From Membranipora membranacea (taxonomy: Eukaryota; Bryozoa; Gymnolaemata; Cheilostomatida; Membraniporidae), in contig OU612069.1 of the NCBI GenBank assembly GCA_914767715.1, forward strand, positions 25,295,387-25,359,386: a DNA stretch of 64,000 bases, given 5' to 3'. Position numbers and translations under genes: made by a program. Position 1 is the first letter of the stretch; each line of letters begins with the position of its first letter. Positions 24,080 to 36,562 of this stretch are shown in pieces. The notes beneath the pieces are model-generated. The model had not been told where the DNA came from. It did not search any database and saw only the letters and a program-made list of their open reading frames with translations.

Positions 24080-26676
24080 ACAAAGCAATATCAATAATAG
24101 TGTGAGAGTTGGAATTGTAAATGAATGAAGTACATGCCAACTATTGCCTGCCTCATGACATAATGTTTATGGTTGCAGTTGAATGAAATTGTCGTGAATA
24201 GATCATTTTTATATTTCAACATGTTTCTCATAATCCCTGATCAATGAAGTTGACTAAGACTCATCAATTTGAAAAGTAGGCCTACCCTTACTTCAACTCA
24301 ACTTAGTGACGTGGATTGTATTAACTGATGACAGACGAGACAGGCATTCCTGTCAACGTTTTCTCGAATCTGACAAAGTCATGATATACATAATATGGCT
24401 AGCAAAAATTAAAGCTCTGGCTCACAACCAATTATATTAAGGTAATTACTGCAGGCTAAGAGACACTGAAACAAAGAGCCGCTGCACTTGGACAGCAGAA
24501 AAAAAAGAGACAAATCAAAAATATAACCAGAACACTAATATTTTGACAGTGAGGCTGTCAGATCATACCGTCTGGGAGACAATTTGTAATAACAATTGGA
24601 TGAAAAGCCATTTATGCAAACAAAATCTAGGAGGGCTTTTGGCTGGATGAGAGAATACTCGAGAGAGGAGCGCTCAAAAAGTTTCATTATGAAATAAATT
24701 GACAGCAAGGGAGACAATAAACTGCCACTTATCAGCTACATTGGGGAGCTTCTCCTATCAAGATATCATGGACAAAGCCCTACTAAATTTTGAAGAATAT
24801 GAGTTTCTGTGATATCCCTTCCCAGCTAATAGCAATCTAGCGGAGGCTAAACAAGCTTCTTGTATCTTCACAATGACATTATACCAATGAGAACGGAGCA
24901 AGTGAGGATAACTTTGAAATAATCCAATCACATTCCGCGAATAACTACTATGTCTAAACAACTTTACTTCATTCTGTCATTGTTATCCACAGTATTTTTT
25001 ACAGCTAGAATCAGAAATTCACAATTTCAATCTACCTTCTGCAGTTTTTGACCTGGAAACGTGTGGTTGGCAGGTAACCAATGTTAACTGTCACCAAAAT
25101 GCTGAGAGCAAAATCTACGACAATAGAGCAAACCATTAGTACAAGGTGAGACTATTCAGTTATCAAAATATGGTAAGGGTAGAAAGTGTACAGATTAGGT
25201 TTGGAAAAGCAATCTTGACCTGGTATAAAAACTTATTATATTTAACTACTGTTTTTGGAAAATTAGTCATAGCTGTAGCCTGTCTAGACATTCTAGAGAG
25301 ATGCGAGATCATACATCTTATCATATCTTGCTCATAACTTGGAGAAATTGTCTCCTCACAAGGCAAACAATCTCTGGTCAATATGCCATGATTGAGGAGT
25401 GTTCCCTGATTTTATGAGGTTACACCCACTTATACTAACTGTTTTGAAGGAAGAGTTGACAAGCTTTGTGACCATTACCTCAACGATAATGGTCAAGACA
25501 TGAGAGTGGTCCCATGTTCACTTCTATAAATTAATTTGTTTGCTGTCAAAAATGAGTCATACATTGGTTGTGTTTATGAACATTATTCATTGTGGAAACC
25601 CCTAGTATGAGTATGGAGGAAAGGATGACTGCCAGGACAGAATTACCCGATGTCAGTGCTTACAGCTATTTTTTTGTTTCATGAATACTTCTCAACAGTG
25701 GGAATCTCCTAACTATCAGGAAGACTAGATATGTGCTGTGAGTTTAGCATGCAAAATTCATTTGTACGGCTTTCAGTCTTATTTATTAGAGTTGAGGGTC
25801 GAGGCATGTAGATTATTGACATAGTCATGTCCTATAGTCTGTATGTGATGGCATTTTACCGTTCAAAAAGTCAGTACTTCATACATTCACATTCATACGC
25901 AAGGCTAGTAATGCCTCAAAACCTTGAAATAAACTCACCAGACTCATAAATATAATATATGTAGCCTATACTTATAGGTCGAGTGAGTTATTAAAATGTT
26001 TCACAATACATGTACATTACATATAATCATACATTTATATCTTAATCATATCATATCAATATTGACCAAGTTGACTTTCGTGTAGCGAATGATAGCACTG
26101 AAATATTATAACTTACATGAATTAATAAATAAAAATCACAACAGCAGTGTAAGCAAATGACGTATGTCAACAACATCGATATTGTGATATATATAGATAA
26201 ATGAATCACATTCAATGATAAATCAGATATTTCAGTTCAGGACTGGTGTGGTGCTAGAAGAAAATTCCTTTGTGTAGTGTAGCAAGAAGAATTTTGTGGA
26301 GAATTTAAGCAACTACTGGAAATTTTCCATCCGAACTGACATTGTTACTTCTGCCGATCAACATGATTGCTGCTGATCGAAGAAGAGGATAGTGATTGGA
26401 GTGAAGCTAATATTTAATAGTTTTGATGACTTAACTGTAATGTATCCATATCAAGAGCCCTCCAGGTGTGCCTTATACATTTCATCAATTTTTAAGTATG
26501 ATATTGGAGGTTTGAGTTTCCTGTAAATTTGATAGTGTAGATGTTCAAATCTTTCTGCAAGAAAACATAACCCAACTACAACTATGTATGTTTAAAGCGC
26601 CAATAAAAATGATAATATGTCAAATTGCAATTAACATGTCATGAGTCATCCAGTAGTCCAGCTATCACCATGACTG
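24080..26676. other. Gap without a recognisable gene
   Basis: AT-rich. Short open frames at 24535-24961 and 25146-25381 lack splice sites or a recognisable domain. I see nothing I can support. Confidence 0.45.
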
Positions 26677-29600
26677 TCATGTAGTTACCAGATTAGGATT
26701 ATATTGTAGAGATTGCCACCCTGTGATATTCAGTACTTCTATATTCTGAGATTTAGGCTGAGGGAACTCAGATTGAACTCTGATAGTATTGGCAGCATAT
26801 GAGTGGCAGGCATAGCTGTATTCTTGAGATAAGCCCGACTGACCATTCAGCATCGTGCAACTCCGTTCTAAACCTGCAGATCTCACGCTGACTGTTGGAC
26901 CACCTAGAAAATTACAGTGAGACATACATCAGCAAGAGGGGAAAGTGTCTGATAATGACTTCATGTTGAATCAATAAAAAATTATTGATTAGCAGCCAAC
27001 ATATGGTAAGACTCCTTTTATTGACTCAAAATGGCTCCATTTTAATTCCCTTGGGCTTATTCTTTGGCTGTTTGCAGTTGTTAATTTTAATTCCTGAGTT
27101 GTGGCCCTGACAATTGTTTTGTCATCTATAGGTATCAACAAATTTCAGGGCCAAAAATCTGGGATTTCAAATATTATATTTATATTAATATATACATATA
27201 CATATATACATATATTTGTATTATGACTATTATTTTATAAAAAGTATAATACGATCACTTGCTTGAAATGAGATGGAAGGTTTGAGTCCTGAGTTGTTGC
27301 CATTGGAGAACCATTGCAAAATCCTAATACTCAATCAATCACAATCCATCATAAACCATTGTAGGTTATAGTTGTTGTTTCGAAAATAATCCTCATTTAG
27401 TCATTTCAATTTAAAAAGTTATAGCTCAGTGAACCATTACGTAGCGAAATTTAAGGTACATGATGTTGATTATATCCCTCTTTCAATTGTATCATGGTTA
27501 GCAATAGGCCTAATTGACATAAGTCAAGTAAATCAAGTGAAGCTCTATAATGTTAACTTTGCTTACACAGGATAGAAAATGCTCGAAGTCTGAATCGGAA
27601 TAATTGGGCTGTACTTTTAAGAGCAAATTACTCTTAGAAAGGAGGCTCATTTCACATGTTAAATAGGTTGGACCTGAGGTTAAATTAATTGGCTGATCCA
27701 AAATACAATCTGATATTGCACTACTGTGATCTGGACATTAAAATTCATCGAGATAACAGTCTAACCCTACCACAGATTGTGGTTGTCCAGTAATAACAAA
27801 AACTGCAAATACTGGTTAAGCATCTATGTATCAATGTCTATGATTGACTGACATCCCAGTAATGACCTTCAAAAGCTCAGACAAGCTACTCCACTGTGTT
27901 AACTAGAGGTTTGCAGTAGCCTCACTGGATTTCGGACCAATCAAGATGAGAAATTGTTTCAAGCAATCATGCATTGTTCAGCGTCCAAAGTTCATCATAT
28001 ATATCAGTAGTTCCACTCCTATACAGTGATGAACTGATTTTCCACCCCTATATAGTGATGAGCTGATTACAAATCAGTCATTTCTGTTTCACTCTCACTC
28101 ACTCTAAGATGATTGGTTTCAACGACTTCTAAGGTGTAAAATTCTCCTAAAAACTCACTGCCCCATATTCTCCATACAGAGTTATATCCATGTCCACCAC
28201 ATTTTTGGGTACTATTTCCGGCACACAAATAACCACATAGAGTGTCAGCAACCTGCCCATACATTCCATAATCTGAGTCACACCAACACTCCGAGATGAA
28301 CTGGAGTCCCATATACAAATAACCTGTAATATCAAGATCAAAAGATTCGCTATTGCTATGTGTACAGTGCTATGTCCAAAAGTTCAGGAAAGAATATAAA
28401 GCTGAATGCATTCTCACAGGGGTTTAAAGTCACTCATGGTTAACATGAATTGAAAAAGGGCTAAGGGCTTTTGAAACTGAATACTTATACTCACAGTATC
28501 CTAAAATAACGCACCTGCTTCAGCGCAGTGAGCAGCACAGAGCTCGATGGTCATACCAGACTGATCCCCTTTGAAAGACCCATCCAGGTCACGAATGTCA
28601 TTAGAATCCAAATAACAACCAATTAAGCTGTGATCGATTTGTGCGTCTAGAAAAATAAATTATATTTGTGAAGTAATAATATAAGTTCAGAAGCACCTCA
28701 GATGGTTCCTTTCTTCAACCATGTTTAAATGCCTTAAGCCTCGTATATGATGTCCCAAATCTTTCATGTTAAAGACTTAGTTTGAGGCTGCTATTCTCCA
28801 TATTTTATTCTATCATGTGAGCAATTTCCAGCTTTAGAATCAAAATATTGAGGAAGATTTGGCCTCTCAAACTTCCATGGTGACTGCAGTCAATCGGCAG
28901 GAAGAATCAGCGGGCAATCCCAGTGCGACGTCACAACCATCATACTTATTATGATATACTAATTAAATAGGATGATGATCAAAATTTTCAGGGTTGTAGT
29001 GGGTCTTGTACCCTAGTCCAAACGGCCAAGCAGGCAATGCCGCTAACGCTGGAAGTTTGAGAGGTAATAACTTCCACAATATTTGGATTCTAAAGCTGGA
29101 AATCGCTCACATGATAGAATAAAATATGGAGAATAAAATGTCATACAAAATAGCAGCCTCAAACTAAGTCTTTAAGCTTTTTGGCCCCCGGTCTAATTTC
29201 TTACTGAAATGCCAAGTATAGAATCATAAAGGGGAGCATTCAAAAGAACAACAGCTATGGAAATTGCTTTCCTGTCGATTGTTAATCCTTCCTCGTGTCA
29301 TATCTGGCACATGCCTTACTTTCATACAATGAAATCGGATGGAAAATGGCTTTTCATTGTCAGGCCTCGGGGTGTCATACTTGTATATGGTTTTTTAATC
29401 AGCAAAATCTACATAGCATATAAAGCCTATTTAAACAGTTTATGCAGTTCAATGTTGAGAGTCTATGTCCTGGCCCAAATATCAATAGTTAATCATACAA
29501 ACGGATATTTCAGGAGGGCAATGACCACAGCTAATTCTCCTTCATGATTATTAATTTTAGCATTTACTTTTCAAGAGGGTAAAAATAATCATCATGGCAT

Positions 29601-31274
29601 TTAAGAAATATATGTAGTATTATTTTCTTTAGGTTTACTAATAAATCTTTGTTCTGGGGGGTTTATACTTGACAGTCCAAGTTCTCTGCATTTGAGTTGT
29701 ATTAACTTATATATTTTGAGATTAATCCTTTTATCTCAGCTGATCTTTCACTGAAAGCGAGACGATTCATTTGTTTTCCTTACATTCTTTTGCAGATCAT
29801 CGAGTATCAAATTCAATCGACCTGACATTTTTCAAATTTTCACAAACAAATAATGACCTTTGCCTCACAATCAAACCTTTGCTTTCCACGAAGCTATTCT
29901 AACTCAATAAGAGATTCTCAGAATTCATTCAGATTTTATACTAAGTAAACGGATAGGAAACAAACCCTACCCAATTACATGTTTAAGCATTTCTATCGTC
30001 AGATTGTCGATGATAAGTGGAGAGGGTAATTTTGATTTTAGGATACAATGCTGATTTAATCTTGGCATTCGATATTGTTATTTCACATGATATTGACAGT
30101 CAAGGTTCAATCAGTCTTAACAAGTTGTGAATATGGCCGTAACTATAATAACTGCTGTTGAACACATTTGACTGAATGTTGAAGCCACAATAATGATACC
30201 AGCAACAATACCAGTATTACATATAAGCTCTCCTAGTGCATATGGTCAGGCGTATCAGCGAGAAACTCTGGAATTAATGAAATATCTACCTGAGAACTTA
30301 CTTTGATTTGAATTGATTCTGAGAGCGACATCACAAACGATGTACTCTGAGTTGAAGTGTATTTCAGTCCAAGGATTTGTCTCCTGTGCTGTATATATCT
30401 GTGCAACACTTGAGCATTCAGCAGTGCATGATTCATCCTGGTGGTATGATGATTGGGTCCGAGTCAAATCAGGATCACTTAGGAAATCTGGAAAAAATTG
30501 AAAGAGCACATACTGGTAATAGTTTCTTATCATTTATCATTATTTTATGAATAGTTATGAGGTAATGAAATGTACGTGGATGTAGTACGATCAATCAAGC
30601 AATCATCATATTCACTAAACATACACATAGATTGTACAATGAAATTAGACTGTTAGAAAATACTGCACCACCTCATGTAATATGTCAACAGTTATGGCAT
30701 ATTGCAAATGTAATATTGATATTATTACAAAGAAGGTAATTGTATAATACCAATACCATTATGGACTGGACCGTGTTTCTTCATGAGAATTGTCTGTTCA
30801 ACGTCCTCCTGCGTACAAGCTGGCTGATATATTCTACAGACATTTTCGTTGAATGCATATCCAGTGCAGATCACAGACTTGTGACACATCAGAGCACATC
30901 TGATCTGAGATTTCACTGATATGGTAGAGTAAACATTTAGACCTTGCTCAATGTACTCACTTGAGAATTCTTCCTGGTCCTCTTTTAGAGAACCTGAAAA
31001 CCAAAGGTTTGCATAGCAATGATATGATGTTAAGTTAATTTGATCTCTTATTCTACTATTGACACAAAATGCCTTAAAATATAGTAGTTATATGAGGAAA
31101 TACAGTTTTTATGTATGATGACTCAAAATATTTACTTTGATTGTATCATTATGATCATAAATTTTCATTACAACCACTAGGAAAAATTTTTGTGAATTGC
31201 CTGAACCACTCACTAGCGAAGTTGGTCATTATGAGTAGTATAGTTGTCTTCATAATGTTTGTTGTAAGCTCCAT
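26677..31274 (-). CDS. Secreted PAN / F-type-lectin-like / WSC protein
   Basis: Six exons on the minus strand: 31274-31214, 30993-30757, 30487-30302, 28646-28515, 28323-28159, 26903-26677. Every intron is GT..AG and phase 1, and the lengths sum to 1008 nt (335 aa). Exon 1: signal peptide MELTTNIMKTTILLIMTNFA. Exon 2: PAN/apple-like domain (IRCALMCHKSVICTGYAF, CRIYQPAC). Exon 3: first half of an F-type-lectin-like domain (RTQSSYH, TNPWTEIHFNSEYIVCDVAL). Exons 4-5: WSC domain (LIGCYLDSNDIRDLDG, FISECWCDSDYG, CAGNSTQKCGG). Exon 6: second half of the lectin-like fold (TVSVRSAGLERSC, YACHSYAANTIRVQS) and stop. It should bind glycans outside the cell. Exons 4-5 can be skipped in frame, which would rejoin the lectin-like domain. 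The dead exons at 13.6 and 15.0 kb are its paralogue. Confidence 0.82.
27177..27225. repeat. AT/TATACA simple repeat
   Basis: TATATA/CATATA-type microsatellite in intron 5 of the lectin-type gene. Confidence 0.85.
27725..27845. repeat. Dispersed repeat, copy 2
   Basis: Matches 8810-8940 in the same orientation (CTGGACATTAAAATTCATC to ATCAATGTCTATG). Confidence 0.7.
28769..29175. mobile_element. Foldback (long inverted repeat) element in intron 3
   Basis: 28769-28876 and 29051-29175 are inverted copies of about 110-125 bases (AAAGACTTAGTTTGAGGC outer end, CTCAAACTTCC inner end), with about 170 bases between. The right arm has a small internal duplication of the TTTTATTCTCCATA stretch. No coding frame, so a non-autonomous foldback or MITE. 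It lies directly upstream of the WSC exons. Confidence 0.85.
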
Positions 31275-31357
31275 GTTCAGTTTCTCACAGACCTATCTGA
31301 GTCAAGTGTACAAGATAAAAACATCTGCCATATGAATAACACAGCAGAAGGACACTG

Positions 31358-31366
31358 TATTTTATA
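31358..31366 (-). promoter_or_regulatory. TATA box of the lectin-type gene
   Basis: TATAAAATA on the minus strand, 84-92 bases upstream of the ATG. It is the only good core-promoter match near the signal-peptide exon. Confidence 0.55.
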
Positions 31367-32162
31367 GCCCCATGTATGCAAACTGCCTTCTATATAGTTA
31401 TGACATATCCGAGACCTTTACATTTTAAATGCTCACATTATTGATATTTCGAAGGAATAACAATTATTCTTGCATCTACTGGCACAGCATGAGTGACATT
31501 TTTCATTTGCAGAACATCGATTAACCTCTTCATTTTCCCTAAAAGGCTTGTTATTGAGGATGAAATATGAAAAAAAATATTCAATTGTTTTTCAAGATGC
31601 CTTTCAGTCGACATTCCACACTACCTGAATGAAAATGGTTACCCCTTCACAAAGCCTTCTTTTTGTTGCCAAAATTTGGCAGTTCACAACATTGTTTCAG
31701 ATGCTATTAAGGACAACCACAAGATCATTCATGTGAATAGTTGTTCTGTTTTGTATTGGAATTTTTGTTATCAATCTTGATCATATACATAATAATCGCA
31801 TCAGAAGAATTGCATCGCCACCCCCTATCCTCCAAATAAAATGTTCTCTTATTTTGTGTATGGTAAGAAATGAGAAATATCTGTGAACTTAAAATAACAC
31901 TATTCATCATATTACGTGAGAATTTTTCGCTGAACTTCATTCATCACACCACTTTCTGTATGTCACATCTACACTAAGAATTCCCAATGACATAATGGGG
32001 TTGTGTCCCCATAAGAACAGTTGGCAATTGATTTTTAAAAATGGCGATAGGATTATGGATGTGTCACTAAACTCTATAAGCTATACAGTTGATAAAAATT
32101 ATATTGAACCCAGCAGCATAAAACGGGGTTCAGAGAAAAGAAATTATGTCAGGTTTTTCTAA

Positions 32163-32262
32163 ATTAGTTCAAGTACTTGGGCACAACAATCCACAAAGAT
32201 GGAGGTTGCCGCAAAGAGATAGAACTGAGAATATCCAAGGCTTGGAATAAGTGGATAGAACT
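32163..32262 (+). mobile_element. LINE reverse transcriptase fragment
   Basis: Reads KYLGTTIHKDGG then EIELRISKAWNKWIELTG, the conserved post-palm motif of RTE/CR1-like RTs (KYLGs.I..dg...EI..RI..AW). The coding match ends abruptly. Confidence 0.7.
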
Positions 32263-34280
32263 GACTGGTTCAGATCCACTTGCTCCCATCCCCATCCAGG
32301 GTGATAGATCACCCAAATCTGATTCGGTACATGTGCTCCGCTTTTGCGTCCAATATGTCAGAAAGTTTTGTTTACATTGATAAGAAAGGATTTGACTTTA
32401 GGAAGTTGTACACTCATAAATAATGCACTATCAATAAATAATGACTAATTTACATTTAGCAATTTTTCTAAGTAAATTGTGTTTGTTCCTGAAAAAATAA
32501 TAGCTACACACTCCTCAACTATATTTGTCTCTGCTGATGAATTTTTGAAAGCCAAGTTTCTTTTTTTAAAGAAAACTAGGTATGAAAATGTGTAGGAATA
32601 CAACAATTTTGACTACTAATTCTTATCGCGATTTTCTAGTGGATTGTAAATCAATAGATCGTAAACCATCATGCTATACATTTTTAAATATGGCTTAATG
32701 TAGCCGTCTTGACAAGACATGCTAAGCTCGATGTAATTACTGTGATGTCAAGAGTTATTAGGATGCAAATGTGAGCATAGCAAACTGGTGTAAGTCGCAT
32801 TAATTTTTTTTTATCTTTGCATTCAACACTAGCTGCCGACAATGGCTTGACTTGATTAGAAGGTGTAAAAATAGCTTGTAGAAAAGGGATCAAACACAAA
32901 GCAATTATTCCTACTTTCATGACAATATAGAAGAAATATTTAAAACATTTGTCCCCCCCCCCCCCCCCCTATGATCATTGCACAACCACGAGTAAAATTT
33001 TAAAAATTTTAAAAGTCTCTCTGATTCCACAAGTGTGTCATGATGACTTGCTACAAGTGCAATGGAATGTGTGTGAAGGATTAACAAACAGTGTTAATTA
33101 TACTTGTTTGGACAATTAAAAATATTGACAACAAGGATATCAAGGTAATTATGTAATTATGCCTTTTATAGGCTAACCCTCCCTGCTTGTGGCACTCAAG
33201 CTGGCAGATTAAAATCTCTTACTTTAAACGGTGTTGCCACTAGTCTTAGTTTAACATTTTAACACTATCTGTACTAGTGCCAACACCAACTAGGAAACTA
33301 GGGCTACTCGGCCTATTGGCTAAGATCAAAGTGTCACTGCCAATGGCTGATTAGTGCCTGTTTCAGTTTCTGGCAGCTTACTGCACACTTATGATTAGGA
33401 GGTCCACCATGGCCCCACCTCTAGGATGCATTCTAGTTTACTAGGATGTATCACACTCTCAGTACGAGGACTCCGGACAACTTGCGTCCCTCTTTAGGGG
33501 CAGCCCACCCTCTGTTTTGTCATAAACAAGACTAGTGCCAACACCTACTAGGGAACTACCATCCAAGAGTGAGAGAGAAAAATACCAAAATTGCTTCCTG
33601 TACACCATATAACAGAGATGGCTGAGAATGATATAGTATAACATCAAGAGCTCCTTTGTAGACAGGTAATGAATATATACCAGGCTTACAATAGTTGATT
33701 TACCTTTGCCTCCCTCAGCCCACATACCATAACATTCAGAGCTAACTCCATGCTCAGAGCATCTTTGGCTAACAAATAGAAATAGTTGAGAGCCAGTCAC
33801 TCTCAATAATCACAAGGAGCGTAGTTTAGACTGTGCCAAAAATCAGTACTCATACTACTTGCTGTGACACCAAGTTTGATCTTTTTTTAGCATCAGTCAG
33901 CATATTTTCAGTAGTCAGTGGTTCTGTGGAAAATATGGCCTCATTCACATATCACTTCTCTCCACTTAGGCATGTAGGACAATTGATACAAAGAAATTCC
34001 TCGCTCAACTGGTGAGCGATGTTGTACATCTTTTTAGTAGCAAAGTTTTCTGATAATTCTGCTAGCATAGTTTAGCTGATGTATTCTATTTATGCAGTTG
34101 CTGCCAATGTTAACAGGTTGCACAAAATATAACATAGGGTATGGTACAACACAGAAGAGTTGAACATAAGCATTTTGTCGGGTCATCATACTCATTACTA
34201 AGAGTTTTCTGTGCTTACAAAAATTGTGAGCGGACAATTCGATTGGAATGCTTTCGATTTCCATCATGACGAAAAGAAAA

Positions 34281-34345
34281 GATTTGCCCCGGCGGGGATT
34301 TGAACCTGGGCCTCCCGCGTTATAGACTTTGATGCTACCTTGCAC
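34281..34345 (-). repeat. tRNA-like (SINE head or tRNA pseudogene)
   Basis: The minus strand has a perfect B box GGTTCAAATCC (34296-34306) next to a CCCCGCCGGGG hairpin. No matching A box or acceptor stem is seen, so not a functional tRNA. Confidence 0.45.
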
Positions 34346-34732
34346 AGCATTATCTATTCATTACAGCAGGTCTTGCCTGGTCATCTAAATACAAACTCAT
34401 TCAATACAATGTCAATCCATTTATATAATATTGACTAGAACTGTATAGGCTTATACTATAACTATACAATAGCAATAATGAATGTAATTTATTTAGCAGG
34501 TAGGGTTAATTACACAATAATGGTTGCTGGTTGGGTAATGATATATGGGTCAGTTTCGAACAATTCTAGAATTGTACAGAATTGTCCGACAATTCTTGGG
34601 TATGAAACGCAGTGCTAGTATTACCAATATGATCAGCAGCTAGTAAATGTCAGCTTTGTTATTAAGGTTCTAAGGATTGACAAAATATTCTAGAGGTGAA
34701 ATATTTTATTGTTTTATTGATTGTGGTGTAAA

Positions 34733-34890
34733 ACCAGTATAAACCAGTATAAACCAGTATGAACCAGAATGAACCAGTATGAACCAGTATGAACCAGTAT
34801 GAACCAGTATGAACCAGTATGAACCAGTATGAACCAGCATGAACCAGTATGAAGTAAAAGAACCAGCATGAACCAGTAATGAAGTATATA
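34733..34890. repeat. AACCAGTATG decanucleotide repeat plus TA tract
   Basis: About 14 copies of AACCAGTATG, then (TA)n at about 34886-34908. Longer than its left-arm counterpart at 7239-7352. Confidence 0.9.
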
Positions 34891-36482
34891 TATATATATA
34901 TATATATACACATCCATCAAATGAATGAGCTATAGCCGGCAAAGATAAATCTTGCGGATCTCCCATTATTTAAAAGGAGATGCTGTGGCTTTTCTCTGAA
35001 ATCGTTGTCGCTATACTATTTGCATAATGTTTGCTTTTAACGGAATGATGCAAAATAAACAAACTGTAAGTTTTTATGTTACCTAACAATCTAGTCTTAC
35101 TTCCATCATTCAATGTGAAGTTGATAGTTTTGTTGTCATATGTTGCCGTATATTTATGGTTATATTTATGATGCTGCGCCCAAAGTGTACAATGCAATGT
35201 AAGACTAAACAGTAAGCATTCCTATACTGTTAACCCACAGTGGCATAACAATCTATAATTTATTGTGTGCCGATAATAAAGAAGGCTAAGTGAATGGGAT
35301 ATGTCAAGGTTTTGCATGTCATGACTGACTGACTGACATTTTTGTAGGTGCCTTTATTTATGTAAGGCCTGATAAAATCTTGTCTTCATTTGAGTAACTT
35401 GTGGATTGGGAAACTGATATTGACCAGTGGGCCTACTTTCATTGAGTTTCCAATATCTTTATCAAACACTTACCACACATGACACACAACTCATATAGGC
35501 ACATTATAGCTATATTTTGATCCCGGGGGACAAATAAAGTGAGCGTAACTTTAAAATCATTTGGTCTCCTTCAGCGAATACCGGTGTCTCAACAATGTCA
35601 GTTCATTCTGCTGTTGTTTTTCACAGGCTATTTCACAACAGGAATCCGCATTTTGAAAAATTTATCTACACTTGCTTCTTTTTGACCTGGAAATTGATAG
35701 CCTCCTACTGGTTGGCAATTTCCCAACCTTTATTCTAACTAAAGAGCTGAGAGCAAAATATTCAACCAAATGTTCACCATTAGTGCAAGGTTGTCTTTTT
35801 AATGCACTTCATCGGCTGCTGTAATAGGTGAAGCACTTCACATATTAAAATATACAATGTACTTTACGGCGGGATAGGGGGGGTTTGAAATGTTACATGC
35901 AGTACTCATTTAATGTTACGACACCGCCGCGTGACGTACATGGTGTGAACATGATCTCAATTTATCATCTCATTAATTTTTGTAACACCATTGCTGCAGT
36001 TCATAGAGCTGATTAGAAGAAAATACACTCAGGCGACTGGTGAAAAGATCAAATAATTCTTTAGATTGCAACACAATGCTGTTCTTCACTATGGCCAGAC
36101 TAACTGATTGGCTGCACAAATGAAACGAAACTTTAAAATCCCGCACACAGATTAAACATTAGACATCAGCATTTTTATTAATAATTTTTTACCGCCAGCA
36201 GACCAGAGCTTTTCATTTCTCAAACACCCCTTTGAGATAATCAAAGTACATACACGCTACAAAATGCTCCTTTTGTGGTATTCAATTTTTCCTTAGCGAT
36301 TCTAAAATTGGCTCAATCGTGTTCCAAACTTACATGTACCAATCCGGTAAAGCATGATCGGAAGGAAGGAAAATCCGTCCGAGCTCCGAGATTAGAATCT
36401 TTCAAGTTGTAATGAAACTAAAAACTAGGCGATCCAATACAACATGGTGATTGTCTGAAATTATAACTGTAACAGGACCCAC

Positions 36483-36562
36483 CAGGAGTTTGCAGAAGTT
36501 CCAGAAAGACAAAGCAGAACGACACTGTAGAGGATGATAGAAATGCTGATAGAAAGCTCCAT
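36483..36562 (-). pseudogene. Orphan signal-peptide exon (NHL gene copy), unit 1
   Basis: 80 bp, open, starts MELSISISIILYSVVLLC and keeps the donor TG|gtgggt, as exon 1 at 1549-1628 does. The following exons are missing from the unit. Confidence 0.8.

Larger units (their letters stand above)
31375..34612. other. Gap with scattered repeats
   Basis: Holds a short LINE fragment (32163-32262), a long C-run (about 32951-32969), a duplicated phrase AGTGCCAACACC near 33274 and 33533, and a tRNA-like head (34281-34345). A minus-strand frame at 33459-33806 contains CSEHGVSSECYGMWAEGGK followed by a possible donor, but no partner exon was found. Confidence 0.45.

Noticed and set aside
27510-27760. 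Possible extra exon in intron 5 of the lectin-type gene (GPTYLTCEMSLLSKS)
   Set aside because: An acceptor can be drawn, but the donor phase is ambiguous and the six-exon model already closes without it.
34281-34345. Functional tRNA gene
   Set aside because: A B box is present, but no A box, acceptor stem or anticodon arm could be completed.
34662-34966. Frames with TGSYWFILVHTGSYWF repeats (also 7162-7413)
   Set aside because: They are translations of the decanucleotide repeat in several frames at once.
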